Below, in pieces: positions 1 to 15,837 of a stretch of 64,000 bases of DNA. How positions within the stretch are numbered: the first letter of the stretch is position 1; each line of letters opens with the position of its first letter. Source of the DNA: Astragalus membranaceus (taxonomy: Eukaryota > Streptophyta > Magnoliopsida > Fabales > Fabaceae); the NCBI GenBank assembly GCA_039519185.1, contig CM076846.1, positions 181,893,068-181,957,067 of the forward strand. Reading direction: 5' to 3'. Below the pieces are notes generated by a model. It was not told where the DNA came from. It saw only the letters and a program-made list of their open reading frames with translations, and searched no databases. Both the position numbers and the translations under genes were made by a program.

Positions 1-219
1 AATTATACAAGTTAGCATAAATTATTAATTATGAGATGATGGCCATGGATTAAATGAAATAATTATGTGTTGTTTGTTTAATTGTGCTCATGATAAGAAA
101 TAATTACTTGAGTAATTGCTTAGAAGTGGTTTAAGTAAGAGTTAAGGAGTAGGGGCATTATGGTCTTTTACTTTTAAAACACCATCAGCTGAAGTCATAA
201 GTTTTCCCTCACTTCCAGC

Positions 220-222
<3 letters not shown>

Positions 223-280
<58 letters not shown>
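223..280. repeat. (CA)n microsatellite
   Basis: About 29 uninterrupted CA dinucleotides within the LTR-like sequence. Confidence 0.95.
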
Positions 281-282
<2 letters not shown>

Positions 283-1050
283 ATAACTCATATCTCACAA
301 AGTTGCTGAAACAGAAATTGAGAGGAGAGAAAGTGAGGGAGGGAAAAGGGAGGAAGAGGGATCAACCTTCAATGCATGTCTCCCATCTTTACATCACTCA
401 AACCAGTCGACCTTCCTCTATCTACTAGCTAGTACCAACATCATTCCCCATTTCTCAGCCATCCTCAAAACACCATTTTCAACCCTCAAAGCTTGAAATG
501 TCAAAAATGGAATTCTCAAGCCTTGCATGTTGAATCTAGAGCAATATTAGGGTGATTGAACATCCACATTGTAGATTGATATAGTAGAAAGGGGTTGTAG
601 TTGCTGGGATTCGAGTTTGGTTCGTTTGGGTCAGTTTTGGAGCGGTTTTGATAGCGTGGAAATCGATACGGGGACCGTTCGTGAGGTTACGCAGTTGTTG
701 CATTCCGTCGATTCGTTGTTTTTGTGATTTTCATCACTTCGGGTGAGTTCTATACTCGCTTAGGGATGTTTTTCAATGCTGAGTTTGCATGTGTCTGAAT
801 TAATGTGCTTCGCGTTTTGTTTCAAAAATAATCGAGTCAAAAACCGTATTTACGAACTTTTACATTTTGATATTCGAATGTGATGATTGATTAATGATAA
901 ATGAATGTTGTTTGATGATGTGTGTTGGACTGGAAATGTTGTTGTTTGATACTGAAACAATGCAGGTTAAGTTGGGTATCGATCGGAATAAGTTTCGGAA
1001 TCGATCGGAATGGGAAGTTTACACCAAAACAGGATTTTTAGTAATGCTGA

Positions 1051-1110
1051 TAAGTCAGCACGACCCGTGCTGATTTTGGCACGACCCGTGCTGATTTTGG
1101 CACGACCCGT
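1051..1110. repeat. Triplicated 21-bp hairpin repeat
   Basis: Three consecutive copies of a 21-bp unit built around GCACGACCCGTGC. Each unit can form a 5-bp stem (GCACG/CGTGC) with a 3-nt loop. The spacer 'tgatttt(g)' is also repeated. Confidence 0.8.
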
Positions 1111-2284
1111 GCTGACCTTTCTGTCCAAAATTTATAAAACATGTTCAAATCCATTCTAATCGACTCCAAACCTTTCCTAATACCTTCCCCAACCCTATGT
1201 ACTGACAAATAAACTGTAATCCGTGGAAAATACGTAGGTATGATTGATGTGATGTGAATTCCCTAAGTTATAAGTAATGTGATATGAATTGGTTAAATCA
1301 AAGCAAACAAGTGTTGTTTTCCTTTATAGATTGGTTAAAACATTGTTTTAGTAATGACGAGAGAGTAAAACCCTAAAGCATGATAATGAGATGGACTATA
1401 AGTTCATCAAAGCTAAGTTTGAGGTTAATTGCTAATGAGGACATGTAAAGAAATGGAACATTATGTTCATCCAAGTCAAGTTATTTTCTTAAGGAAAAGA
1501 ATGATGGCATACGTATAATTATATACGTATATCAAAGGGTGCCGACCCTAAGGATTAGCATACTAGGGGAGGGGAAGTCATGAGCCCCAAAACCTAGGCC
1601 CCATGAGGTTTGCCCGCTAATTAGTGGTTAGTGGATTGGGTTTACCAAGAGCTATAGAAAAATAAATAAAGGTGGCTCGCGGTGTTGTGCTAAGTTAAAG
1701 AAAAAGAATTGTACGTAGTCATCCAGAATTGGGCTACGGACAATAGAAGCATAATTCTTATGCTAAGTAAAAGATAAAGCACGTAGCTATCCAGAATCGG
1801 GCTATGAAAGAATGAAGCATAATAAACCGCTAAAGTTAGTAAGGGGTCTCGATAGGACTCACTGAGATAATGTTTATCTCACCCTTTATAATTGTGGTTT
1901 TTACAGAGAAACAGGGAAAGGCAAAGGCGAAGAAGCACAGCTAGACGGTGTGCCTTTTGGAGTTATTGAAGATTTAGTTTTATGATTATGCCATTTTTCC
2001 CTTTGTTGTCTTTGTAGTTCCGATTGTATAACTATTACTCGCTAACAGTTGTAAATCGTTTCCGCTACTTATGTTTTGGATATTGAACACCAGGTTGTAA
2101 AAGCTTATAAATCAGGAGACTTGGGTACTTTATGTTAAGTTAATGGAATTGAAGTGACTGTTTGGATGTTTATTCAAGAAAAGTTTTTAGTTGTGTTCAA
2201 TATTCTAAATAGGAAGTCAACTCTGATGTATGCCACACTGTGTATCTTAGTGTTTCTCAGTGTTAGAAATACTGGGGTGTTACA

Positions 2285-2670
2285 TTACGGGTCGCGGCCT
2301 GACGTAGCTCAGACCATGGAGGGCGTGGCCATCAAAAGGCCACAACTTTCAAGGAAACCCCACTTAATCCATCTTACGGGTCACGGTCCGATCTAGCTCA
2401 GATGTCAGAGGGAATGACCATCAGAAGGCCACGGCTTTGGTGACCTTGCTTAATCCAGCTTACAGGTCACAGCCGGATCTAGCTCAGATGTCGGAGGGCG
2501 TGACCATCGAAAGGCCTCGGATTTGGCGACCTCGCTTAATCCAGCTTACGGATCACAGCCCGATCTAGCTCGGGTGTCGGAGGGCGTGACCATCGGAAGG
2601 CCACGGCTTTGGCGACCTCGCTTAATCCAGCTTATGGATCACAGCCCGATCTAGCTTGGATGTCGGAGGG
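2285..2670. repeat. 86-bp tandem repeat array, left part
   Basis: About 4.5 copies of an 86-bp unit. The marker 'cttaatcc' recurs at 2363, 2449, 2535 and 2621, exactly 86 bp apart. Each unit carries 'cgatctagct', 'gtcggagggcgtgacc' and 'aaggccacggctttgg'. The first unit is cut by the LTR ending at 2284. The array continues at 15335 after the Tekay-like element, with the 86-bp phase preserved once one copy of the GAGGG duplication is removed. Confidence 0.93.
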
Positions 2671-3640
2671 TGTAACACCCCCTTTCTACCCTTTTATTTT
2701 AATTTAGAAAATCAGAGTTTAAAAATTCATTTTTGATTTCACCACGAGGGTGTCACACATACGTCAAAATAAAACCTCAAATCTCAAATAATAATAGTAC
2801 GTCGTCAAAGGTGCAATACATAGCACTCCACAATAGGGGGAACTCAAAACATCGAAATCTACGTCACAAAATCCAACGACAACGCAGCGGAAAAATAAAT
2901 CAGCCCATCAACGGTATAAAAATCTAAAATACATCAGCAAAACATCAAATACATTTCCCCCAGGTGCTACGTATCAGAGCATGAGGACTCGACTCAAGAA
3001 GTGAAGCTAAGACCTTCACTGGGAATCACCTGCACGTTACCAACACGGGGGTAACATTCAAACAGGAAAGGGTGAGCATCATTTCAATCCATATAATAGA
3101 AAAGATGACAAGTACTATTCATAGGCTACGCACTAGAACGATCAGCATCCAAAACACTATATATTCACACCACAGTCATCAGTCACATCACTTACAATAA
3201 CTCATCTCATGTCATGTAGGTGTATGAAATGCAACCCACTCGCGGGCATATGCATGAGGTAACTTTTCACAAACGTCGCTTAGCCCTTAAGGCCTCATCG
3301 TCACTTAGCCACTCAGGCCTCAAAACGTCACTGGGTTTATGCATATGGGCATGAGACACTATGACATGCACCACTCACAACACACAATTACACAAATACC
3401 CAACTCATAGTCAACTATGTGACTCGTCACTTACCGGTTTGCTCACAATGAGCACAGCACCTGTCAAATCCACAATCAACACACAACGTCACTTGGCCAT
3501 TTAGACCTTAACATCACTTAGCCTTTCGGGCCTCAAACGTCACTTAGCCTTGCGGGCCTCATCACATACACAACGTCGCTATTTATAAACATCATCAATT
3601 CAAACAATAGCCACTAAGGGCAAAAACGTCATTTGACTAG

Positions 3641-6499
3641 TGTAACACCCCCTTACTCAATTAGTTATTTAATCAAAAATCAGAGTTAAAAAAAATCTTT
3701 TTCCTTTTTAAAAAGGTACATCCTCCAGGGAATGCTACTTTCACCAAAACCTCACTTTAATTTAATAAACAGTGCTTTTCACAATAAATGTAATTGCGTG
3801 ATACATAGCACGACTTAAATGGGGCGAACCCTTGAAACATCGATTTCTCAAACCAGTCTTACATTACCAATATAATTAAACCTAACAAAAATAATAACAA
3901 AACAAATATAACAACCCGCCACCCCCAGTGCTACGCATCAGAGCAATACGCCACACTCAGACTGAGTAAGGAAGAACCTTCACTCGGAAACACCTACACG
4001 TCGCCGACATGAGAAGCAACATAAAGCAGTAGGGTGAGTCTCTTTACATAAATAATAACAAATATGATAAGCATTATATTAGGGAAATCAACTAAAGCAC
4101 CAATTCCAAAAACAACACCAGCATACAACATCAAATTCACCATCAACTCCTAATCAATCAAGAAACATCACCAAACAATACCAAAAACAACAACGTGCAC
4201 AACAACACTGACTTCACCAAACAACACCCACAAACACACTGGGCACAACAACATCGACAACAACAACAACATAATAATACACACCGCAATAAATAGCCTT
4301 GAAGGCACACACCGCTTTGGCCGAAGCCCAACACCGCTTTGGCCGAAGCCCAACACCGCTTTGGCCGAAGCCCAACACCGCTTTATTCACCTCAATAATA
4401 ATCACACCTCAACTTGTGGCTCTAAAGCTAGCCTTTAACTCATCAATAAATACTCAGTTCCCCAATAAATATTCAACTCGCCAACAGTTATACTTCATCA
4501 TAGACATTGGACTAACCGTCACCTACCTCGTCACTTACACCATCACTTACCTCGTTATTAATCCACCAGAACATCATCTATAGCTCTAAGGCTAATATCC
4601 ATCTCATCGGACACATCGACCACTAGCGCTATGGCTAACATCAAACTCATCGGACAATAGCTCTATATCTAACGTCCAACTCACCGGACACTTCGACACC
4701 GAACGTAGTGGACTAAAATGTCACTACAAGGACCGACTCATCACTTAAGGACCAAACGTCACATCACATTGCTTCGCATCCACACTTCGACCAATATACA
4801 CTTCACTTGGATTAACTGCACTTAGGCATTCTTACTCTACACCTTGACACTTCACTTAAGCAACTACACTTCATCATCACTCACCTCGGGTACTACCTTG
4901 GTTACTCTTGGGAACACCACCTCATCGTCATTTACCTCCACAACTACCTCGGCTACACTTAGGAACACCACACCTAAACACAAAAGTTCACTTCGGCTAC
5001 TACACTTAAGCACATCACACTTAAGCTCGACACTTAACTTTAACACACATGTCCTTCGACGCACACCTATACTTCGACACACACCTAAACTCGATTCGCC
5101 TCCAATTCGACACACCCTCTCTTTGACAATCCTACAATTCGACTCACCTACAATTCCACATACATACTTACATCTCAACAGCTACATATCAGAATTCTAA
5201 CGAAAATCCGGCAGAGTTTCCTCTGAAATACGGACATTCCAAAATAATATATTCACCGGTAATACCAGTCCAGTCACAATTTCTATTTATAAATGATTAT
5301 TTCTCACACAATCACGCAACACACACTAAAGCGCGCCCCAAAGTGGGCATAAGGCCACATCGTGCCACGCCTCACCCACAACCATCGCGTACAAGCGCAT
5401 ACAACACGCATCAACAATACCTTTCAACACTTAAACTACGCTATATCAACAACACCTCATCAACACCTAAACATATTTAATTCATTTCAACACATACTCC
5501 ATAATTTCATCAAATCCAAACATAGGCCACCAACACCAAAATTAATTCAACAACATTTCTCACATCATATTTCATCAAATACTACCCAAACTTAGGGTTT
5601 CACCTTCAACACAATATATATACATAGTCTATTTTCAACACCACCACATTACCTTTCACAAATGAATCATGCTCAACTTCAATCAAGGAAATAACACCAA
5701 AATCAAACCATCCAACTCTCCTAACACCTAACCCACACATAACACTAATCATATAAGCTATTATATAAGTAAAGGAGAGCCCCCTAACCTTAGGAAAATT
5801 GAAGAAATCAAGCAAAACTCCAAGCACGAAACTCCGACGAACTACGAACACGCTCCGGATCCGCTCCGAAAGTTCTAAAACCGAACCCATCAACCGAAGC
5901 TCCCCAAAATCACTCCCAATTCGAAACCCATGCCTTCCAAAACCTTAATCTAACTCCCATTGGGTTCAAACTTCGTCTTCTCCACTTTGAGCTCGGATAG
6001 GTCAACAATGGTAAAACGAAAACGGGTAGAAATTAGGGGTTAAAAGTTACTTCAATGCGAAGAGCATGGAAAATAAGAGAGATTGATATAAAAAGCCCCT
6101 TACCTAGATTAGAATTGAGGGAGATCCCCCCCCCCTTTCTTCCTCGCGGTCGCGACTCCCCCTCCCTGTCTCGCGCTGCTTCTTTTTCCTCTCCCACTGT
6201 TTTCTCTTTTTTTTCTTTCAGCCGATCCTCCCACTCTCTCGCTGCCTCCTTTCTTTTTTTTCTTCTTTCATTTATTTCTTTAGGCCCAACCAAAGGCCCT
6301 AATTGCACCCCCCTCAAATTTCTTCTACCACTCCCTAACACACACAAAATACTCACTCTATTACTTCCACCACTTAATTATTTGTTAACACCACTTCATT
6401 GATTTAATAAGATACCATATTATTATTTCTAATATTTCTCCACAAACTAATTCCCTCTAATTAATTAAATAATTATCCAATTATTTTTGGGGCGTTACA
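3641..6499 (-). mobile_element. Nested solo LTR (gypsy family) with TSD ACTAG
   Basis: A 2859-bp insert begins TGTAACACC and ends GGGGCGTTACA, flanked by perfect ACTAG duplicates at 3636-3640 and 6500-6504. The uninterrupted LTR (about 13621) has one ACTAG and no insert. There is no PBS, polypurine tract or coding sequence, so this is a solo LTR left by LTR-LTR recombination. Its body is distantly similar to the host LTR (compare 3970-4040 with 3010-3080), so it belongs to a related family. Orientation is inferred from that similarity. Confidence 0.93.
4309..4382. repeat. 22-bp tandem repeat in the solo LTR
   Basis: Three copies plus a partial copy of a 22-bp unit containing GCTTTGGCCGAAGC, itself an imperfect palindrome. 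The reverse-complement motif (GGCTTCGGCCAAAGC) recurs in the LTRs at 18670-18705 and 23799-23834, a trait shared by these LTR families. Confidence 0.85.
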
Positions 6500-8152
6500 A
6501 CTAGCCACCAAGGGCATCCTCGTCATTTACACATCATTATCAACAACTTTGGCCACTAAGGGCAAAAACGTCATTTACACGTCATTATAAGTACTAATAG
6601 CCACTAAGGGCGAAACAGTCATTTACACGTCATAATTAATAATAATAGCCACTAAGGGCGAAACAGTCATTTAACTAGCCCCTAAGGCATCATCGTCAAA
6701 ATCATCATTTTTGACATTGCTTTGTTAAAACCACCGGTCGTACGCAAAAGAGAATTTTTTTTTTTTAAAAGGCACCCAAAACATCTTTTCTTTGTCACAG
6801 CAACGGTCACCGGGAACAGCCACTTGGGGCGCCCCAGTAACCTTCTGAAATTATAACTTTTTATTTTTAAAAATGGAACACACAGATAGACAACTGAAAA
6901 TGCTTCACAACGCTTTTTGAATCGTTCAAAATGGATACCCGGGTCAAAAGTTATAGCGAAAACAGTTTTCGAAAATGTTTGGGACTTCCTGAAAAACTGG
7001 CGCCCTGGGCGCCCAGCGCCCAGGCACCTGGCGCCCAGCGCCCAGCAAACGCAACACGCACGCACACTGGCGCCCAGCGCCCAGCGCCTGGCGCCCAGCG
7101 CCTAGGCGCAACACAGGAACACGCGCACATGGGCGCTCAGCGCCCAGCGCCACACACGCACACACGCACACGGGCGCTCAGCGCCCAGCGCTGGCACCCA
7201 GCGCCCAGCAACACACACAGACACACGCACAGCGCCCTTGGCGCCCAGCACAGGGCGCCTGGCGCCCAGAAACAGTGCCAACACCAGATTTTTGCCAAAT
7301 TTCAGCACAAAACATTATTTTTCTCAAAATTTTTCATATGATCAACCCAAAATTCCAACCACCAAAAATCAAACTTTATTCACATCATCAAAAATCATTT
7401 TTACTCATTATCAACATCAACACTTTGGCACCCTAGGCGCCTATGCACACTCATATGAACCACTCAAGCATCCAACACACCAAATCATAATCTCATGAGC
7501 ACACAAGTGCCAAAATCATCAAAACACACACATAGGTCGCATCTCCTCAAGGTTCAATTACTAAAGTCAATTCGCATATGGCATACACATATATATATAT
7601 ATATATATATATATGAAAATCATCATCATGAGCAAACCAAGAACATCAAGAAACATAAAAGAACATCAAGAACAACATGGATATAGTATAAACCTTAGAT
7701 CTAGGACCTATCATGAAATCTATTAGATGGAAGGATAGAGCTCCCCTAACCTTTTCAAGAAGAAGAATTCGATGCCCTAGGAGTAGTCACCTACAGAGCC
7801 ACAGCAACAACGGAGATCCCCTTCCTCTTGATCTTCGAATTTCCTCTTCTCCTTCTCCTCTTGGCCGCCTCTTCCTCTCTCTTTCTCACGCTCCTCTCTT
7901 TCTTTTCTCTCTTGTCTCAAAATTTCGCAATTGGCCACCACAAACCCTAACCCCTAATCACTAGTCCACTTCGCATACTTGTGGATCATGGGCTTGGGCC
8001 TTTCACTCAAGCCCAAGTCATGCAAGTGGCGTCTCCACTCCCTCCTAATACCACCAAAATTAATAAAATTCTAATTAATTAAATTATATCAAATAAATTA
8101 ATTTAAATTCCCAAATACTCAATTAAATAAATTAATTAAATATTTTAGGGTG

Positions 8153-11100
8153 TTACAACTCTCCCCCACTTAGAATAATTTCGTCCTCGAAATTTACCTG
8201 ATCAAATAACTCCGGGCAAGACTCCCGCATCTTGCTTTCCAACTCCCAAGTCATACTCTCGCCGGCAGCTCCTAGCCAAACCACCTTCACAAGTGCAATC
8301 TCTTTGCCTCTAAGCGCTTTCACTTCCCGACCCTCAATCCGTACGGGCATCGTCTCCACAGTGAGATTATCCCGCACTTCCACATCATCCATATGGATCA
8401 CATGAGATGGATCCGACACATACTTCCGAAGTTGCGACACATGAAATACGTCATGCAAATTCGAAAGATTTGGCGGTAAAGCCACTCTATAAGCCACATT
8501 TCCGATTCTTTCAGAAATCTGATAAGGACCAACAAATCGAGGAGTGAGCTTCTTCGATTTCAACGCTCGACCAACACCGGTAATAGGAGAGACCCTCAAG
8601 AACACATGTTCACCCTCCTGAAACTCTAAATCTTTCCTCCGCTTGTCATGATAACTCTTCTGACGACTCTGCGAAGCCTTCATCTTTCCACGGATCATCT
8701 TGATCTTCTCTGTAGTCTCCCGGACAATTTCCGGTCCCAACACTACACTCTCTCCCGACTCATACCAACACAATGGCGTTCTACACTTTCGACCATACAA
8801 TGCTTCAAATGGTGCCATCCCGATACTGGAATGGTAACTGTTGTTATAGGTAAACTCAATCAACGCAAGGTAGGAATCCCATGAACCCCGTTGTTCCAAT
8901 ACACAAGCCCTCAACAAATCTTCTAACGACTGAATTGTTCTCTCTGACTGACCATCTGTCTGAGGATGATATGCTGAACTCATTTTCAGCTTTGAACCCA
9001 ATTCCTTCTGCAAACTCGTCCAAAACTCAGAAGTGAACCTCGGATCCCTATCTGACACAATACTCTTCGGAACGCCGTGCAACTTCACAATTTCTTTGAC
9101 ATAGACCTCTGCCAACCTCGACACCGGGTAAGTGATATTAATAGGAATAAAGTGAGCAGACTTCGTTAACCTATCAACGATCACCCAAATAGCGTCATGA
9201 CCCTTAACTGTATTCGGCAATCCCGTCACAAAATCCATCGCTATGCTATCCCACTTCCACTCTGGAACTTCCAACGGTTGCATTAACCCTGCAGGCTTCT
9301 GATGCTCAACCTTAGATTTCTGACAGGTCAAACAGGCATACACAAACTGTGCCACATCTCTCTTCATACCATACCACCAAAACATCTTTTTCAGATCTTG
9401 ATACATTTTCGTCGCTCCAGGATGGATACTCAACTTGCTACGGTGACCCTCCTCTAAAATTGCCTTTCTCATCTCTTCATCGTCCGGAACACAGATCCTA
9501 CCCCGGAACCTCAACACACCACTGGAATCTAATTTGAAATCTTCCTCTTCAGATTGACCAACCCCATTAATTAAATCCACTAACTTGACATCTGACTTCT
9601 GAGCCTCTCTGATGCTGCCCAGGAAATCATTATCGATCTTTAACATCCCCAGCTTGACACTGCGAGGTGTCATTTTGCAAACCAAACTCAAATCCCTGAA
9701 TTCCTCGATCAACTCTAATTCTTTCACCATCATTGCCGACATATGCAAAGACTTTCTGCTTAAAGCATCAGCCACGACATTAGCTTTGCCGGGATGATAG
9801 TTCAAACCAAAGTCATAATCCTTCAAGAGCTCCAACCACCGACGCTGTCTCATATTCAACTCTTTCTATTCGAACAAATACTTTAGACTCTTATGATCAC
9901 TGAACACTTCAAACCTAGAACCATAAAGGTAGTGCCTCCAGATCTTAAGCACAAATACCACAGCAGCCAATTCCAAATCATGCGTAGGGTAATTTTTCTC
10001 ATGAACCCGCAACTGCCTCGACGCATACGCAACGACTTTCCCATCTTGCATCAACACACCACCGAGACCCATCTTCGAAGCGTCACAATATACCACGAAC
10101 GGTTCCTCTGGATTAGGCAACGTCAAGACAGGCGACGTCGTCAATCTCTTTTTCAGTTCCATAAAACTTTCCTCACACCGAGCATCCCAAACAAAAACTT
10201 TACCCTTGCAAGTCAACTGAGTCAACGGAAGGGCCAACTTGGAAAAACCCTCGATGAACCTCCTGTAGTACCCAGCCAAACCCAAAAAGCTTCTAATCTC
10301 TGTTGCGGACTTCGGAGACTCCCACTCCAACACTGCTTCTACTTTTGCCGGATCAACCGCAATACCATTACCAGAAATCACGTGCCCAAGGAAACTTACC
10401 TCTTTCAGCCAGAACTCACACTTCGATAACTTAGCGTACAACTTTTTCTCTTTTAAAACTTCTAACACTGTCTTCAGATGATCAGCATGTTCTTCCTCTG
10501 ACTTAGAATAAACTAGAATGTCATCTATGAAGATCACCACAAACCGATCCAGGTAATCATGGAAAATACGGTTCATATATTCCATAAATACACCAGGAGC
10601 ATTGGTCACACCGAACGGCATCACTGAATATTCATAATGCCCATACCTTGTCCTGAACGCTGTCTTCTGAACATCTTCATCCTTTACTTTAATCTGATGA
10701 TATCCGGACCTCAAATCAATTTTGCTGAAAACACGGGCACCCACTAACTGATCCATCAGATCGTCGATCCTCGGAAGCGGATACCTATTCTTGATAGTTA
10801 CCTTATTCAACTGACGATAGTCCACACATAACCTCATGCTCCCATCTTTCTTCTTCACTAACAATACCGGAGCTCCCCATGGTGACACACTCAGTCTCAC
10901 AAACTTTTTCTCAAGCAATTCTTCAAGTTGCGCCTTCAACTCAGACAATTCCGACGCCGACATCCTGTACGGTGCCATAGACACAGGCCTCGTACCAGGT
11001 ACAAGATCAATCGAAAACTCAACTTCTCTTTCAGGTGGCACACCCGGAATTTCGTCAGGAAAAACCTCAGGAAACTCGCGTACCACTTTCAGTTCTTCAA

Positions 11101-12541
11101 TAACAGCCTGACTCTCAGCAGACAACGAAGCCATCAACGCAAATAACTGAACTCCTTCTTTCTTCAACTTCTTCAACTGACCGGCAGATACCAAAACAGA
11201 ATTTTCTTCACCGAAACTAACCGACTTGTTACGACAGTTGATATGAACGTGATTATTCTCTAACCAGTCCATGCCTAAGATTACATCCAGACCTCTCAAC
11301 GGCAAACAAACAAAATTCACAATAAAGTCCCTGCCGAAGATCGACACGGGACACTGAGAACACACCTGGGACGTAATCACCGACCCCTTCGCAGGAGTAT
11401 CGACAACCATATCCCCACACATAGCAGATAAAACAAGACCCAATCTTTTACAACAATCAACAGATATAAAACAATGGGTAGCACCAGTATCAATAAGAGA
11501 TTTCAGAGAAGTACCATTAATAAAACACGTACCTCTAATCAGACCATCCTCATCATCAGGCTCCTCTCCTGCCAATGCAAATACCTTCCCAGTAGACCTT
11601 TCCTTCTTCGGCTTTGTACACTTTGTACTGACATGCCCAGACTCACCACAGTTGAAACACACCACATCATTGACCTTACACTCGGCTGCCATATGACCCT
11701 TTTTACCACAACGGTAGCAAACCCTCTCATCAGACCTGCATGTAGTACTCTTGTGGCCAGGCTTGCCACACTTATAACAGACAATGCTAGCAGGGGCATC
11801 TCCCCCACTAGAACCCTTACCTCCAGCAGCCCTCTGATAACCCTTACCCGCAGGAACCTCATACGGCTTGCTTCGACTCTGAAACTTGCCCTTTTTCTCA
11901 GAAGTAGCTTTGTAATGAGCAGTACTGTCTTCTTCAAAGATTCTGCAACTGTCAACCAGATCTGCGAACACACGAATCTTCTGATAACCAATGGCCTTTT
12001 TAATATCAGGCCTCAACCCATTCTCAAATTTGATGCATTTAGAAAATTCAGCTGTAGCCTCACTGTAGTGTGGATAAAATTTTGCTAGCTCCACAAATTT
12101 CGCCGCATAGGCAGTCACAGACATACCACCCTGCTTCAGCTCCAAAAACTCTATCTCTTTCTTCCCTCGGACGTCTTCAGGAAAATATTTTCTCAGAAAT
12201 TCTCTGCTGAATACCTCCCAAGTAATCTCTTCCTGCACAGCCTCTAACCTCTGCCTAGTAGCCAACCACCAGTCGTCGGCCTCCTCGGCTAACATGTGGG
12301 TACCAAAACGGACCTTCTGCTCAACAGTACAGTCCATCACCCTGAAAATTCTCTCGATCTCCTTCAACCAAGCCATAGCACCATCTGGATCATATTTGCC
12401 CTTAAAGGTGGGCGGATTCTCTCTCTGGAAGGTAGTCAAACTCCGAAAACCAGCATTATCTCCAGCATTCTGCTGACCCTGCACAGCCTGAGCCATAGCT
12501 TGCAATGCAGCAGCAAGAGCAGCGTCGTTTCTCCCAGCCAT
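8153..12541 (-). pseudogene. Tekay-like gag-pol polyprotein interrupted by one nonsense codon
   Basis: A single reading frame from ATG at 12541 to TAA at 8153, about 1462 codons. Gag includes three CCHC zinc knuckles (residues about 255-308). The protease has DTGA at 351-354. Reverse transcriptase follows at about 515-700, with FIDD at 671-674 in place of YxDD, then RNase H from about 813. At 9866-9868 a TAG interrupts the frame between SLKYLFE and KELNMRQ; the context fits a CAG-to-TAG change. Counting from codon 895 (9859), the rest holds the RNase H end, the integrase zinc site (H139, H146, C176, C179), the DDE triad (D209, D270, E306) and a chromodomain-like region (about 505-553). The last codons overlap the polypurine tract and the LTR start. 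No frameshift was seen, so one substitution separates it from an open frame. Confidence 0.95.
8158..8171 (-). other. Polypurine tract of the Tekay-like element
   Basis: On the minus strand, AAGTGGGGGAGAGT lies directly before the 3' LTR, the expected plus-strand priming site. The same tract precedes the LTRs at 17148 and 22277. Confidence 0.9.
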
Positions 12542-12636
12542 TATGAACTATCACTGCAGCACAAACCAAAAATTCAGAACTAATCTATTGTCATAAGACA
12601 CTATGACAGGACAACATTGGCCGGACAGACCGAACT

Positions 12637-12648
12637 GCTCTGATACCA
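12637..12648 (-). other. Primer binding site (initiator Met tRNA type)
   Basis: On the minus strand, TGGTATCAGAGC lies four bases inside the 5' LTR boundary (12653). This is the usual plant initiator-Met PBS. The short leader between it and the gag ATG is about 100 nt. Confidence 0.92.
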
Positions 12649-12652
12649 CTAA

Positions 12653-15334
<2,682 letters not shown>

Positions 15335-15537
15335 GAGGGCGTGACCACCGAAAGGCCACGACTTTGGCGACCTCGCTTAATCTAGCTTACGGGTCGCAGC
15401 CCGATCTAGCTTGGTTGTCGGAGGGCGTGACCATCAGAAGGCCACGACTTTGCGACCTTGCTTAATCCAGCTTACGGGTCACAGCCTGATCTAGCTCAGA
15501 TGTCGGAGGGCGTGACCATCGAAAGGCCACGACTTTG
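15335..15537. repeat. 86-bp tandem repeat array, right part
   Basis: Continuation of the array at 2285-2670, with 'cttaatct' at 15376 and 'cttaatcc' at 15461 (85-86 bp apart). After removal of the Tekay-like element and one GAGGG, the spacing from 2621 to 15376 is exactly 86 bp. The similarity stops near 15537. Confidence 0.92.
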
Positions 15538-15837
15538 TCTTCTCAGAGTTACAGTGCATTGTTCCAGCACACGAGCATCAGTTCAAAGGTGTCAACGAAG
15601 ATCCGACCTGTTTTTTCGGTTTTGTGGACCTTCGGCAATGATCTATGGGTATGTCAGGTGCCTGAAATGAAGCCATGGAAGCAAGCATACATATATTTGC
15701 AGGTGAGATATAAATATGAAATGAAACGAAAATCACAAGTGTCCCAAACAATCGGCGTCGTGCCGATCTGCTACAAGTTGAAGCAATGGAGCGTAGCACC
15801 TTGATGTAGGTGCACTGAGTCAAATCGGTCCTTATGA
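15538..15837. other. Unassigned 300 bp between array and tandem duplication
   Basis: No recognisable gene, repeat or structural motif. A 70-90-codon open frame crosses it, but it starts inside the 86-bp repeat and shows no known domain, so it is not called. Confidence 0.4.

Larger units (their letters stand above)
1..2284 (+). mobile_element. Ty3/gypsy-type LTR, 3' part (left end outside window)
   Basis: The stretch has no coding content and ends in GGTGTTACA at 2284, the terminus shared by the other gypsy LTRs here (TGTAACACC...GGTGTTACA). Directly after it the 86-bp array begins, with no primer binding site, so this is a 3' LTR or a solo LTR. It resembles the other LTRs in its 'ctcaccctt' segment (about 1886) and its late AT-rich part. 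It contains a CA microsatellite and a triplet of short hairpins (1051-1110). The left end and the target-site duplicate lie outside the window, so family and length are uncertain. Confidence 0.6.
2671..8157 (-). repeat. 3' LTR of the Tekay-like element, split by a solo LTR
   Basis: It starts TGTAACACC and ends GGTGTTACA. It matches 12653-15334 once the insert at 3641-6499 and one ACTAG copy are removed. It includes a GC-rich array of GGCGCC-rich units ('gcgcccagcgcc', about 7000-7270), a (TA)n tract at 7588-7615, and a block of 'cgtcacttagcc' and 'ggcctcatcg' repeats (about 3280-3560). The polyprotein stop codon lies in its first bases on the minus strand. Confidence 0.93.

Noticed and set aside
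4844..5200. 118-codon Ser/Thr-rich ORF in the solo LTR
   Set aside because: Low-complexity translation of 'cttcacttc'-type repeats in non-coding LTR.
6944..7341. Several overlapping frames in the GGCGCC-rich LTR array (also 13823-14539)
   Set aside because: Open only because the repeat lacks stop codons in several frames; non-coding LTR.
11474..12088. A 204-codon plus-strand ORF and other plus-strand frames within 8.6-12.6 kb
   Set aside because: They are antisense shadows of the gag-pol frame on the minus strand; no domain is recognisable.
15535..15804. 89-codon plus-strand ORF after the 86-bp array
   Set aside because: It begins inside the repeat unit, has no domain, and has equally long frames on both strands.
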